Notes: generated from the sequence alone by a model not told the origin. A stretch of DNA of 46,830 nucleotides from Prevotella sp. (GCA_017965475.1 JAGCPV010000174.1:1-46830); one strand, 5' to 3'. Shown: positions 33,680-42,136, numbered from the stretch's first letter. Made by a program: numbers and translations.

Positions 33680-33757
33680 ATGTCAAAGTTGAACGCTTAC
33701 TTTTACGGCTATTACTTTTACTTTGCAAGCAATTGTGAAGCGGATAGTCGTAAGTAA
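33680..33757 (+). CDS. Phe/Tyr attenuator leader peptide (25 aa)
   Basis: A 25-codon ORF from ATG to TAA. Residues 7-15 read YFYGYYFYF: five Tyr and three Phe in nine codons. It lies between a strong promoter and an intrinsic terminator, directly upstream of pheA, an aminotransferase, DAHP synthase/chorismate mutase and tyrA. Ribosomes short of charged Tyr- or Phe-tRNA would stall there. Bases 33733-33744, inside the last third of this ORF, are the left arm of the antiterminator. The stalled ribosome leaves them free, whereas a ribosome reaching the stop codon covers them. Confidence 0.88.
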   Translation: MSKLNAYFYGYYFYFASNCEADSRK

Positions 33758-33807
33758 GATTGAACAATTGAAAGATTGAGAAAATGAAATAAGGCTCCGC
33801 TTCACAA
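33733..33807 (+). promoter_or_regulatory. Antiterminator of the Phe/Tyr attenuator
   Basis: TTGTGAAGCGGA (33733-33744) is the exact 12-base complement of TCCGCTTCACAA (33796-33807), and the latter is also the left arm of the terminator. The two structures are therefore mutually exclusive. CAATTGT (33730-33736) can alternatively pair with ACAATTG (33764-33770), a possible anti-antiterminator. The arrangement matches the trp/phe type of ribosome-dependent attenuation. Confidence 0.82.
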
Positions 33808-33832
33808 CCCAGTGAAAGCGGAGTTTCTTTTT
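33795..33832 (+). terminator. Attenuator terminator upstream of pheA
   Basis: CTCCGCTTCAC (33795-33805) pairs with GTGAAAGCGGAG (33812-33823) with a single bulged A and a six-base loop. It is followed by TTTCTTTTT. It ends about 45 bases before the pheA ATG and would stop transcription when aromatic tRNAs are fully charged. Confidence 0.88.
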
Positions 33833-33877
33833 AAGTGAATAGTGAAATAGTAAATAGTCAAATGGTCAAATAGAAAG

Positions 33878-34720
33878 ATGAAGAGAATTGCCATACAGGG
33901 AATTGAGGGTTCGTTCCACGATATCGCGGCACACCTGTATTTTGAGGGTGAACAGATCCAGCTGATCTGCTGCTCTACTTTCGAACAGGTGTTTCAGAAC
34001 CTCAAGCAGGATCCTACGGCCATCGGGATGCTCGCCATCGAGAATACGATTGCTGGCTCGCTGTTGCATAACTACGAGCTCTTGCGCGACAGCGGCACGA
34101 CGGTGGTAGGGGAGCATAAGTTGCACATCTCGCACTGCATCTGTTGTCTGCCTGAGGACGACTGGGACACGATCACGGAGGTGCACTCCCATCCTGTGGC
34201 CCTGATGCAGTGCCGTCAGTTCCTCGCCCAGCACCCGCAACTGAAAAACGTGGAGGCTGAGGATACGGCAGGCTCTGCCCAGATGATTGCTGAAGGCCAG
34301 AAGAAAGGGTGGGCTGCCATCTGTCATGCTGAGGCAGCCAGACTTTATGGTCTGAAGGTGCTTGAGGATCATATTGAGGACAACAAGCACAATTTCACCC
34401 GTTTCCTGGTGGTGTCGAATCCCAACAAGGCCGACATGCTGCGTCCCCTGCTGGAGACCAACAAGTCGAGCATCGTCTTCTCACTGCCCCACGAGGAGGG
34501 CTCGCTCTCGCACGTGCTCGCGATCCTTTCATTCTATAAGATCAACCTGACGAAGATTCAGTCGCTGCCCATCATCGGCAAAGAGTGGGAATACCTGTTC
34601 TATGTCGATGTGATGTACGACGACCTCACGCGATACCGTCAGAGCATTGATGCGATTATCCCTTTAACAAAAGATTTAAAGATATTAGGAGAATATAAAG
34701 ATGGCAAACAAACCAATTGA
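33878..34720 (+). CDS. pheA: Prephenate dehydratase
   Basis: A 280-residue monofunctional prephenate dehydratase, converting prephenate to phenylpyruvate for phenylalanine synthesis. RIAIQGIEGSFHDIAAHLYF begins the catalytic domain, IENTIAGSLLHNYELL is the conserved Asn/Ser segment and NFTRFLVV (T174-R175-F176) is the catalytic TRF motif. A C-terminal ACT domain (VFSLPHEEGSLSHVLAILSF, YLFYVDV) is the expected site of Phe feedback, though the usual ESRP is replaced by IQSLP. It is the first structural gene behind the attenuator and overlaps the aminotransferase by 20 bases. Confidence 0.95.
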   Translation: MKRIAIQGIEGSFHDIAAHLYFEGEQIQLICCSTFEQVFQNLKQDPTAIGMLAIENTIAGSLLHNYELLRDSGTTVVGEHKLHISHCICCLPEDDWDTITEVHSHPVALMQCRQFLAQHPQLKNVEAEDTAGSAQMIAEGQKKGWAAICHAEAARLYGLKVLEDHIEDNKHNFTRFLVVSNPNKADMLRPLLETNKSSIVFSLPHEEGSLSHVLAILSFYKINLTKIQSLPIIGKEWEYLFYVDVMYDDLTRYRQSIDAIIPLTKDLKILGEYKDGKQTN

Positions 34721-35876
34721 ACCCGCAGATAGATTAAGTTTAGTACAGGAGTACTACTTCAGCCGTAAACTGAAGGAAGTGGCCCAACTCAATGCTGAAG
34801 GCAAGGACATTATCAGTCTCGCCATTGGCAGTCCTGATATGCCCCCGTCAAAGCAGACCATCGAGAAACTCTGTGAGGTAGCGCATAATCCCAATGCCCA
34901 TGGTTACCAGCCCACGGGGGGGACGCCTGAACTGCGCGAGGCGATGGCCGGTTTCTACAAGCGTTGGTACGATGTTGATCTTGACCCCAAGACGGAGATC
35001 TTGCCGCTCATCGGCTCGAAGGAGGGTATCCTGCACGTCACATTGGCCTTCGTGAACCCTGGGGATGAGGTGCTCGTGCCCAATCCCGGCTATCCAACCT
35101 ACACCTCACTGTCGAAGATCCTCGGTGCGAAGATCGTGAACTACAACCTGCGCGAGGATAATGGCTGGCAGCCTGATTTCGACGAACTGGAGAAGATGGA
35201 TCTCTCGAAGGTGAAGCTCATGTGGACGAACTATCCCAATATGCCGACGGGTGGTAATGCCCGCCGTGAGACCTACGAGCGACTGGTGCAGTTTGCGAAG
35301 GCACATGGCATCGTGGTTGTCAATGATAATCCTTATAGTTTTATCCTGAGTGAGGAACATCTCTCGATTCTCCAGGTGCCAGGTGCCAAGGAGTGCTGTA
35401 TCGAGTTTAACTCGATGTCGAAGAGTCATAACATGCCAGGTTGGCGTGTGGGTATGTGTCTTACCAACGCTACGTTTATCTCCTGGATCATGAAGATCAA
35501 GTCGAACATCGACTCAGGTACCTTCCGAGGCATCCAACTTGCTGCTGCTGAGGCGCTGAGGAACGATGCCGCCTGGCATCATGAGGCGAATATCGAGACC
35601 TATGGTCGTCGCCGCCAGTATGCCGAGCAGATCATGGACGTCTTGGGCTGCACCTACGACAAAAATCAGGTGGGTATGTTCCTCTGGGGTAAGATCCCTG
35701 AGAAGTATGCCGACGTCGAGGATCTGACTGAAAAAGTTTTACACGAAGCACGTGTCTTTATCACCCCTGGCTTCATCTTCGGCTCCAATGGCAAGCGTTA
35801 CATCCGCATCTCCCTCTGTGCTAAGGAAGACAAAATCAAGCAAGCCTTGGAGCGCATCGAGAAAATAGTAAAATAG
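34701..35876 (+). CDS. PLP-dependent aminotransferase (class I/II) of the aromatic operon
   Basis: A 391-residue fold-type I aminotransferase. PTGGTPELREAMAGFY, PLIGSKEGILHVTLAF, NYPNMPTGG and the PLP-lysine segment NSMSKSHNMPGWRVG (K241) are as in the LL-DAP/aspartate-aromatic aminotransferase group. Its place between pheA and the DAHP synthase makes transamination of phenylpyruvate and 4-hydroxyphenylpyruvate (or prephenate) the likely reaction. Bacteroidetes operons of this layout are common. It starts within the 3' end of pheA. Confidence 0.9.
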   Translation: MANKPIEPADRLSLVQEYYFSRKLKEVAQLNAEGKDIISLAIGSPDMPPSKQTIEKLCEVAHNPNAHGYQPTGGTPELREAMAGFYKRWYDVDLDPKTEILPLIGSKEGILHVTLAFVNPGDEVLVPNPGYPTYTSLSKILGAKIVNYNLREDNGWQPDFDELEKMDLSKVKLMWTNYPNMPTGGNARRETYERLVQFAKAHGIVVVNDNPYSFILSEEHLSILQVPGAKECCIEFNSMSKSHNMPGWRVGMCLTNATFISWIMKIKSNIDSGTFRGIQLAAAEALRNDAAWHHEANIETYGRRRQYAEQIMDVLGCTYDKNQVGMFLWGKIPEKYADVEDLTEKVLHEARVFITPGFIFGSNGKRYIRISLCAKEDKIKQALERIEKIVK

Positions 35877-35904
35877 TGAAATTGTAAAATAGCAAAATAT
35901 AATT

Positions 35905-36969
35905 ATGGAACTGGATTTAGCCCCACTGAATTTACCAAGTGACAATGAACGTCCCTTCGTGATTGCAGGCCCTTGCTCTGCAGAGACAGAGGAACAAGTG
36001 ATGACTACGGCCAAGGAACTGGCGATGAAAGGTTGCCACAACTTCCGTGCCGGTGTGTGGAAACCCCGTACGAAACCAGGTGGCTTTGAGGGTCACGGAG
36101 AACCTGCCCTGAAATGGATGAAGCAGGTGAAGGACGAGACCAAGATGCTCGTCTCTACGGAGGTGGCTACGCCTGAGCATGTCGAACTGGCTCTGAAATA
36201 CGGCATCGACATCCTCTGGATTGGTGCCCGCACGTCAGCCAACCCCTTCGCCATGCAGGCCATTGCCGATGCCCTTCAGGGTGTCGATGTGCCCGTATTC
36301 GTGAAGAACCCCGTGAACCCTGACCTCGAACTTTGGATAGGTGCTCTGGAGCGTCTGAACCAGGCAGGTGTGAAGCGTCTGGGTGCTATCCATCGTGGCT
36401 TCTCCAGCTACGAGCAGAAGATCTATCGTAATGCCCCGATGTGGCAGATTCCCATCGAGCTGCGTCGCCGCATCCCGTCATTGCCGCTGATCAGTGACCC
36501 CTCACATATCGGAGGTCGTCGCGAACTGGTGGCCCCTCTCTGTCAGCAGGCAATGGACCTTGGCTTCGACGGTCTGATCGTCGAGAGCCACTGTGATCCT
36601 GACAAGGCGTGGAGTGATGCCAAGCAGCAGGTGACACCTGATGTGCTCGACTATATCCTCTCGCTGTTGGTGATTCGTGACGAGAAGCAATCGACGGAGG
36701 GTATCACCCAGTTGCGTAAGCAGATCGACGAGCTCGATAACCAGCTGATGGAACTGCTCTCGAAGCGCATGAAGGTTTGCCGCGAGATCGGCCAGTATAA
36801 GAAGGAGCACAATATGACCGTTCTTCAGGCCAATCGTTACAATGAGATCCTGAACAAGCGTGGTGCCCAGGGTTCGCTCTGTGGCATGGATCCCGAGTTT
36901 GTGGCCCACGTCTTCGAGAACATCCACGAAGAGTCCGTCCGTCAGCAGATAGAAATTATCAATAAGTAG
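35905..36969 (+). CDS. Bifunctional DAHP synthase / chorismate mutase type II
   Basis: A 354-residue fusion. Residues 1 to about 255 form a 3-deoxy-7-phosphoheptulonate synthase, first step of the shikimate pathway: FVIAGPCSAETEEQVMTTA, RAGVWKPRTKPGGFEG, KNPVNPDLELW, GAIHRGFSSYE and SDPSHIGGRRELV. Residues about 265-354 are an AroQ chorismate mutase (ITQLRKQIDELDNQLMELLSKRM, IGQYKKEHNM), which makes prephenate. The fusion channels carbon to Phe/Tyr, and the mutase domain often provides allosteric control in such enzymes. It lies 28 bases after the aminotransferase and four bases before tyrA. Confidence 0.95.
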   Translation: MELDLAPLNLPSDNERPFVIAGPCSAETEEQVMTTAKELAMKGCHNFRAGVWKPRTKPGGFEGHGEPALKWMKQVKDETKMLVSTEVATPEHVELALKYGIDILWIGARTSANPFAMQAIADALQGVDVPVFVKNPVNPDLELWIGALERLNQAGVKRLGAIHRGFSSYEQKIYRNAPMWQIPIELRRRIPSLPLISDPSHIGGRRELVAPLCQQAMDLGFDGLIVESHCDPDKAWSDAKQQVTPDVLDYILSLLVIRDEKQSTEGITQLRKQIDELDNQLMELLSKRMKVCREIGQYKKEHNMTVLQANRYNEILNKRGAQGSLCGMDPEFVAHVFENIHEESVRQQIEIINK

Positions 36970-36973
36970 GAGT

Positions 36974-37768
36974 ATGAAAATTCTTGTCATGGGTGCAGGT
37001 AAGATGGGAAGCTTCTTCATCGACCTGCTGAGTTTTGAACATGAGGTGGCGGTCTTTGAGCGCGACCCCAAACGCATGCGTTTTACATACAACTGTCAGC
37101 GCTTCACCACCTTCGACGAGATCCGCGAGTTCAAACCTGAACTGCTGATCAACGCCGTTACATTGAAATACACGATCCCCGTGTTCCGCGAGGTGATCCC
37201 CTTCTTGCCGAAGGAGTGTATCATCAGCGATATCGCTTCAGTGAAGACCGACCTGAAGGAGTTCTACGAGAGCACGGGCATGCGCTACGTCTCAACACAC
37301 CCGATGTTCGGCCCGACATTCGCCAACCTCCAGCAGCTCTCTGAGGAGAACGCCATTATCATCAGTGAGGGCGACTACATGGGGCGTATCTTCTTCAAGG
37401 ACTTATACCAAAAATTAGGACTAAATATCTACGAGTATTCGTTCGAGGAGCACGATAAGACGGTGGCTTACTCGTTGTCGATCCCGTTTGTGAGCACCTT
37501 CGTGTTCGCTGCCGTGATGAAGCATCAGGACGCGCCAGGTACCACCTTCAAGCGCCACATGCGCATTGCTAAAGGTGTTCTCAACGAGGACGACTATCTG
37601 TTGCAGGAGATCCTCTTCAACCCCTATACCCATGATCAGGTCTCTCAGATCCGTACGGAGCTGAAGGAACTGTTGGAGATCATCGACACCAAGGATGCTG
37701 AGGGCATGAAGGGCTACCTGACGAAAATTCGCAACAATGTAAAGCGGGATATTGAAATCAAGAAGTAA
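36974..37768 (+). CDS. tyrA: Prephenate dehydrogenase
   Basis: A 264-residue TyrA that oxidises prephenate to 4-hydroxyphenylpyruvate. MKILVMGAGKMGSFFIDLL is the NAD-binding loop, CIISDIASVKTDLKEF the dinucleotide-proximal helix, and STHPMFGPTFANLQ the catalytic His region. The dimerisation helices follow (HDKTVAYSLSIPFVSTFVFAAV). There is no C-terminal ACT domain, so control may rest on the attenuator and the upstream enzymes. It closes the Phe/Tyr set. Confidence 0.94.
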   Translation: MKILVMGAGKMGSFFIDLLSFEHEVAVFERDPKRMRFTYNCQRFTTFDEIREFKPELLINAVTLKYTIPVFREVIPFLPKECIISDIASVKTDLKEFYESTGMRYVSTHPMFGPTFANLQQLSEENAIIISEGDYMGRIFFKDLYQKLGLNIYEYSFEEHDKTVAYSLSIPFVSTFVFAAVMKHQDAPGTTFKRHMRIAKGVLNEDDYLLQEILFNPYTHDQVSQIRTELKELLEIIDTKDAEGMKGYLTKIRNNVKRDIEIKK

Positions 37769-37773
37769 GCGCT

Positions 37774-38757
37774 TTGGGCACAGGTTCGTCGCATAGACTG
37801 TTGTTATATCATCTCGTCGCCTTTGTGACGGTGGCCATCTGGGGTAGCACCTTTGTCTTTACGAAGTTGCTGCTCCAGAGTGGTTTGTCCCCTGCGCAGA
37901 TCTTCACCCTTCGCTTTATCATTGCCTACGTGCTCCTGCTGGGCTATTCCATGATTATAGAATTCCCCGCCCCTTTAAGAGGAGGGGTTAGGGGTGGGGT
38001 AACCTCTTTCCACTGGTTCTGCACTTCCTGGAAAGACGAACTCCTGATGGTTGTTCTCGGCCTTGCGGGCGGCTCCGTCTATTTCCTCACGGAAAACGCG
38101 GCGATGCTCTACACCACGGCCACGAACACCTCCCTGATCGTCTGTTCCTGTCCGCTGTTCGCGATGCTGCTCTATGCACTGATCTATCGCTACTCGGAGT
38201 CGATCTCGAAGATCCAGGCTCTGGGTTCCGTCATCGCCTGTATAGGTATGGCCGTCGTGGTGCTCAATGGTCATTTCGTGCTTCATCTTTCCCCCTTGGG
38301 CGATACACTCGCCTTTGGCGCTTGTCTCTGTTGGGCGGTGTATAGTCTGTTAATGAAGCCTGCCACTGAACGTTATTCCTCCCTGTTCATCACACGCAAG
38401 GTGTTCTTCTATGGTCTCCTCACCATCGTCCCGTATTTTATCCTTAGGCCTGAGGAAGCCTGGATCTTTACACCTTCCATTCTCCAATTCTTCAATCTTT
38501 CCATTCTCCTGAATCTGCTGTTTCTGGGTGTCGTTGCCTCGATGATCTGTTATGTCACCTGGAATTGGGTCATCAGCAAACTCGGTGCCGTCATCGCCAC
38601 CAACTGGGTGTATTTCAATCCCATCACCACCATTCTCTTCGCCTGGTGGCTCCTCCACGAACAGATCACCGTCTGGTTCCTTCTCGGCACCGCCCTCATC
38701 CTCACAGGCATGATCCTCGCCGAAAAACCTCGTACTGGGGTCAGGCCCCGACACTAA
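37774..38757 (+). CDS. EamA-family (DMT) transporter with repeat-derived insertions
   Basis: A transporter of up to 327 residues with two EamA repeats and about ten hydrophobic helices. The first is FVTVAIWGSTFVFTKLLL and the last VWFLLGTALILTGMILAE. No ATG is near the N terminus; TTG at 37774, five bases after tyrA, gives a full first helix, and TTG at 37801 is an alternative. Residues about 65-77 (PAPLRGGVRGGVT), between helices two and three, are encoded by a GC-rich palindrome. The last residues (RTGVRPRH) come from a second repeat that also supplies the stop codon. Both look like insertions tolerated in cytoplasmic parts. Substrate unknown; amino acid or metabolite efflux is typical. Confidence 0.83.
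   Translation: MGTGSSHRLLLYHLVAFVTVAIWGSTFVFTKLLLQSGLSPAQIFTLRFIIAYVLLLGYSMIIEFPAPLRGGVRGGVTSFHWFCTSWKDELLMVVLGLAGGSVYFLTENAAMLYTTATNTSLIVCSCPLFAMLLYALIYRYSESISKIQALGSVIACIGMAVVVLNGHFVLHLSPLGDTLAFGACLCWAVYSLLMKPATERYSSLFITRKVFFYGLLTIVPYFILRPEEAWIFTPSILQFFNLSILLNLLFLGVVASMICYVTWNWVISKLGAVIATNWVYFNPITTILFAWWLLHEQITVWFLLGTALILTGMILAEKPRTGVRPRH
37964..38003 (+). repeat. GC-rich palindromic repeat inside the EamA gene
   Basis: CCCCGCCCCT (37965-37974) pairs with AGGGGTGGGG (37990-37999) with one G-T wobble. The centre contains a second possible pairing of CCCCT with AGGAGGGG. It is in frame and encodes a Gly/Arg/Pro stretch between membrane helices. Such elements look like dispersed palindromic repeats of the genome, but only one clear copy is in this window. 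Confidence 0.55.
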
Positions 38758-38811
38758 GTTTTTCCGCACAAGGGACAGGTTTCACCTCCTACTGGTGCCA
38801 GGCTCCAGTCC
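38733..38811 (+). repeat. Pair of REP-like direct repeats after and within the EamA 3' end
   Basis: TACTGGGGTCAGGCCCCGACAC region (38733-38754) and its relative at 38790-38811 are similar over 22 bases, 57 bases apart. Each folds on itself: GGGG/CCCC in the first, ACTGGTGCC/GGCTCCAGT with one mismatch in the second. The first copy lies inside the EamA coding sequence and provides its last codons. The pair resembles REP/RAYT-type mobile repeats and marks the left edge of the AT-rich restriction-modification block. Confidence 0.5.
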
Positions 38812-38885
38812 TAATTATGTTAATGCATGAATGCAAAAAAGACATAAAAACAACATAAAAACTACTATATATGAAGATTATTTCC

Positions 38886-38893
38886 TATCTTTG
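38886..38893 (+). promoter_or_regulatory. Candidate -7 box for the AccI operon
   Basis: TATCTTTG matches the Bacteroidetes -7 consensus and is followed by CA as usual, but no TTTG lies 19-21 bases upstream. Transcription would start near 38900, 36 bases before the ATG at 38936. Restriction-modification operons often have weak promoters. Confidence 0.5.
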
Positions 38894-38935
38894 CACGTAA
38901 ATGAAAACATAATTATCATAGAGGTTAAGTTATAT

Positions 38936-40027
38936 ATGGAAGAATATAAGGATGTAATAAGTAGTCTTTGTAATAACATACATACAGGGCTAATTGACTT
39001 CTCGGAACCGCGTAGTTTGGCATCTATGCCAACATTAGCGTCATCAGAATTCATTACGAACAAGCAACAGGGAGATTGGGCCGAGGATGTTATTTTCAGG
39101 GCTATTAATGATAACTCTAATAATATCGTTGCCGTCAGATATGGTAAATCTGATGATCTGGTAGCTGGCGATGAAGGTTTTGAAGAGTTTTTCAATAACT
39201 ATCAAAAAGAATTGGATACGATAGGGAAGAGACCCGACATCCTTTTGTATAAAAAAGAAGACTTTAATGAAGCTATGGGCTATGATATTAGTTCGCTGAA
39301 TAGTGATGATATTGGAGAATATGTAAAAAAAGCCGTAGCTGGAATAGAAGTACGTTCAAGTGCATTCCTTATCAATAAATATACAGAGGAAACGAATAAA
39401 GTTGTACGTGAGAATACACAGAAAGTAATAGAGTTAAGAAATACAATCCTTTCAAATTATGCTGATTTGTTAGAGCAGAAACGTCCAGAAATGATTAGAA
39501 TACTTCAACAACTTGATGAAACATCTGTAAGAACTCTTGATTATCGGGTGACATCATGGCGTTCATCCCAGCGTCTTCAGGAACTCTCTTCGCTATTGTC
39601 AGATATCAAGAAATGTCTGAAAATAATTCAGAAAAGAAATGCTCTTTCTATTACTCCGAAAGTTGAGGATCTTAAGGTTGTGTATAAATGGATTATGACC
39701 TATAATGTTCCTCATTTCTACGTGCAGGTATTTTTCGATAAGATTTATGGCGTGTCTTTTCAGCAGATACTTGAATTAGTGTCAAATCCTGATTTGGAAG
39801 ATGACAAATATTATGTTGAGCAGGATACTAAGAATCAGAATAAGACCACTATTAAAATCCCTTCTCAAAATGGTATTTGTTTAGCCCAAACAGTATCAGA
39901 GCCAAACCATCACAGTGTTAGAAAAGAACTTAACAAAGGTCGTTTGCTGTTTTATGTAAAATTTGATGGTGGTGAGGCATTCCTTGATAAGGAGAACTTT
40001 GATACATTGTTCAATTGCAGTTTATGA
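38936..40027 (+). CDS. AccI-family type II restriction endonuclease
   Basis: A 363-residue enzyme resembling the AccI family, whose prototype cuts GTMKAC. KRPDILLYK (R99-P100-D101) and AGIEVRSSAFL (E138-V-R140) are the candidate catalytic D...ExR/K elements and match the family's strongly conserved segments; a helical second half follows. The ATG at 38936 is preferred; the frame is open to 38831 but the promoter lies in between. The stop overlaps the methylase ATG by four bases (ATGA), so restriction and modification are translationally coupled. The block is clearly more AT-rich than the genes to its left, suggesting acquisition by transfer. Confidence 0.83.
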   Translation: MEEYKDVISSLCNNIHTGLIDFSEPRSLASMPTLASSEFITNKQQGDWAEDVIFRAINDNSNNIVAVRYGKSDDLVAGDEGFEEFFNNYQKELDTIGKRPDILLYKKEDFNEAMGYDISSLNSDDIGEYVKKAVAGIEVRSSAFLINKYTEETNKVVRENTQKVIELRNTILSNYADLLEQKRPEMIRILQQLDETSVRTLDYRVTSWRSSQRLQELSSLLSDIKKCLKIIQKRNALSITPKVEDLKVVYKWIMTYNVPHFYVQVFFDKIYGVSFQQILELVSNPDLEDDKYYVEQDTKNQNKTTIKIPSQNGICLAQTVSEPNHHSVRKELNKGRLLFYVKFDGGEAFLDKENFDTLFNCSL

Positions 40028-42123
40028 TAACAGAGAAGGAATATATTAGAAGAACAAGCATTGAACATAGAAAAAGATTTGCACAGTTCTTTACGCCCGA
40101 ACAGATTGCAGATTATATGGCAGAATGGGTTATGGAAGACATCCATGACCATGCAGATATACTTGAACCTGCATATGGTCTGGGCATTTTTAGCAGATCT
40201 ATGTTCAAATCTCATCAGGACATTAAGGTTAATGGCTATGATGTTGATGAGACGATATTCCAATACGCTCTGTCGAATGCATCAGAAACTCAATGTGAGA
40301 TATCCCTTAGTAATGAGAATTACCTGACGTCTTCTTGGGATAAGAAGTATGACGGCATTATATGTAATCCCCCATACATGAAATTTCATGATTATGATAA
40401 TTCTACCCTTGTTCCATTGGTGAATAGTAAACTTCATATAAAACTTAACGGTTTTACTAATATATATACCTTATTTCTCCTAAAGTCAATCTATCAGTTA
40501 AAACAAGGTGGAAGGCTCGCCTACATCATCCCATCGGAATTCCTTAATGCAGATTATGGAGTTGAGGTGAAACGAGCATTACTAGACAGTGGAACACTCC
40601 GTCACGTTATTATTGTCGATTTCAATCAGTGTGCATTTGACGATGCCTTGACCACAGCCTGTATTTTGTTCTGCCAAAATACGACGGACCCTGGAATTGT
40701 GAAATTCTCGAATGTGAAGAATGTGACAGATCTTTCAACAGCATTGACTGATTATACTGATGTCGCCACAGGTCTGCTCGATCCAGAACAGAAGTGGAAG
40801 TCATATTACGAAGAAACGCAGGCTTCACAATATAATCACCTGGTTCCCTTCTCAACATTTGCAAAGGTTTCAAGGGGAATCGCAACTGGAGCCAACGACT
40901 ATTTTACATTTAAACAGTCAAAGAAAGATTTCTATAATATACCGGACTCATGTTTCTTGCCTTGTATTTGTCACTCTACAGATGTGAAAAGCTTGATATT
41001 TACAGACGAAGATTTTGAGCAATTGACTCATCAAGACAAAACGGTCTTTCTGTTTAATGGTAGTGCTGGTGAATCAAATAGCCATGTGAAGGACTACCTT
41101 CGCATGGGCGTGGAAAATGAAATCAACAAGAGGTATCTTACTGCTAACCGTTATCCATGGTATGCACTTGAGAACCAGCGACCTGCTCCTATATGGGTTT
41201 CTGTTTTTAGCAGAAGCGGCCTTCGATTTGTAAGGAATAAAGCAAATGTCTATAATCTAACCACTTTCCATTGTGTATATAATATAAGTGAGATTGATAC
41301 CAATATTTTATTTGCTTACCTCATTACAAACGTAGCAAAGGAGATTTTCCTTGACAATTCGCGACAATATGGCAATGGGTTGGTTAAGTTTGAACCTAAT
41401 GATTTAAACAAGGGGAAAGCAGTGGATCTACGTCTGCTAACAAACGAAGAAAGTGATTTCGTTTCTCAGGTTTATAAGAAACTTCGTCATTACGGTGCGA
41501 TCAGTCAGCAATATATTGACCTGCTTAATGATTTTTTTGTGACGAAATACACAGTAGGTCAGGTCCGTATGAGTAGTTTTGAAGAAAGGTTAGATAGTAT
41601 CAAAGATTATACGTCTGTAAGGATACGTAAGAGGGTGAAAACAGAGCGTGTCAAACAACTTAATTTTTTTGACATTTTTGATCGCTATTCAAACAGTCCT
41701 ATCGTTGAGAACTATCTGGTAAGTGATGACCCTGATTTAAACAGAAAGAGAAAGGGAATGCCTCAGATAGACCTGACAAGGAATTGCCTTATCAGTTTTA
41801 TCAAGAAGGATAACATGAGCCAATTTGAAGATCAGACTGCTAAAATATATTACACAGGAAAGAAATTCCCTGCTACAGTCCAACTAAACAATTTATATTA
41901 CTTCATGCCATACCTGAAAGGTAAAGGAATCCGTGACTTGTATTTAATCAAGGTTGCACGTGTTGGTATGCGTAAGGAGGGGCAGGTAGATGAAGATCCC
42001 AAAGATATTCGTCTTGTATTTGAGATTGAGTATGTGGAACAGCTTTTCGAGGACTATAAGCCAATCGAACTCAAAATATGGAGAACATTTACAGATACAA
42101 CCTTACAGGATATAATCGTTTAA
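40024..42123 (+). CDS. N6-adenine DNA methyltransferase of the AccI-type system
   Basis: A 699-residue class I SAM-dependent methylase. FAQFFTPEQIADYMAEWV is the N-terminal motif of gamma-type N6-adenine methylases, ILEPAYGLGIF (E48 to G54) is SAM motif I and ICNPPYMKF (N115-P-P-Y118) the catalytic NPPY. The long C-terminal part (about 300-699) should hold target recognition, as in M.AccI/TaqI-like enzymes. It protects the host by methylating the sequence cut by the neighbouring endonuclease. The ATG at 40024 overlaps the endonuclease stop; the frame extends nine bases further upstream. Confidence 0.88.
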   Translation: MITEKEYIRRTSIEHRKRFAQFFTPEQIADYMAEWVMEDIHDHADILEPAYGLGIFSRSMFKSHQDIKVNGYDVDETIFQYALSNASETQCEISLSNENYLTSSWDKKYDGIICNPPYMKFHDYDNSTLVPLVNSKLHIKLNGFTNIYTLFLLKSIYQLKQGGRLAYIIPSEFLNADYGVEVKRALLDSGTLRHVIIVDFNQCAFDDALTTACILFCQNTTDPGIVKFSNVKNVTDLSTALTDYTDVATGLLDPEQKWKSYYEETQASQYNHLVPFSTFAKVSRGIATGANDYFTFKQSKKDFYNIPDSCFLPCICHSTDVKSLIFTDEDFEQLTHQDKTVFLFNGSAGESNSHVKDYLRMGVENEINKRYLTANRYPWYALENQRPAPIWVSVFSRSGLRFVRNKANVYNLTTFHCVYNISEIDTNILFAYLITNVAKEIFLDNSRQYGNGLVKFEPNDLNKGKAVDLRLLTNEESDFVSQVYKKLRHYGAISQQYIDLLNDFFVTKYTVGQVRMSSFEERLDSIKDYTSVRIRKRVKTERVKQLNFFDIFDRYSNSPIVENYLVSDDPDLNRKRKGMPQIDLTRNCLISFIKKDNMSQFEDQTAKIYYTGKKFPATVQLNNLYYFMPYLKGKGIRDLYLIKVARVGMRKEGQVDEDPKDIRLVFEIEYVEQLFEDYKPIELKIWRTFTDTTLQDIIV

Positions 42124-42136
42124 TTTAAAAAGTGAA

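Noticed and set aside
37774-38757. EamA gene as last member of the attenuated Phe/Tyr operon exporting aromatic amino acids
   Set aside because: It is only five bases from tyrA and may be co-transcribed, but there is no ATG start and no evidence for substrate, so I did not assign this function.
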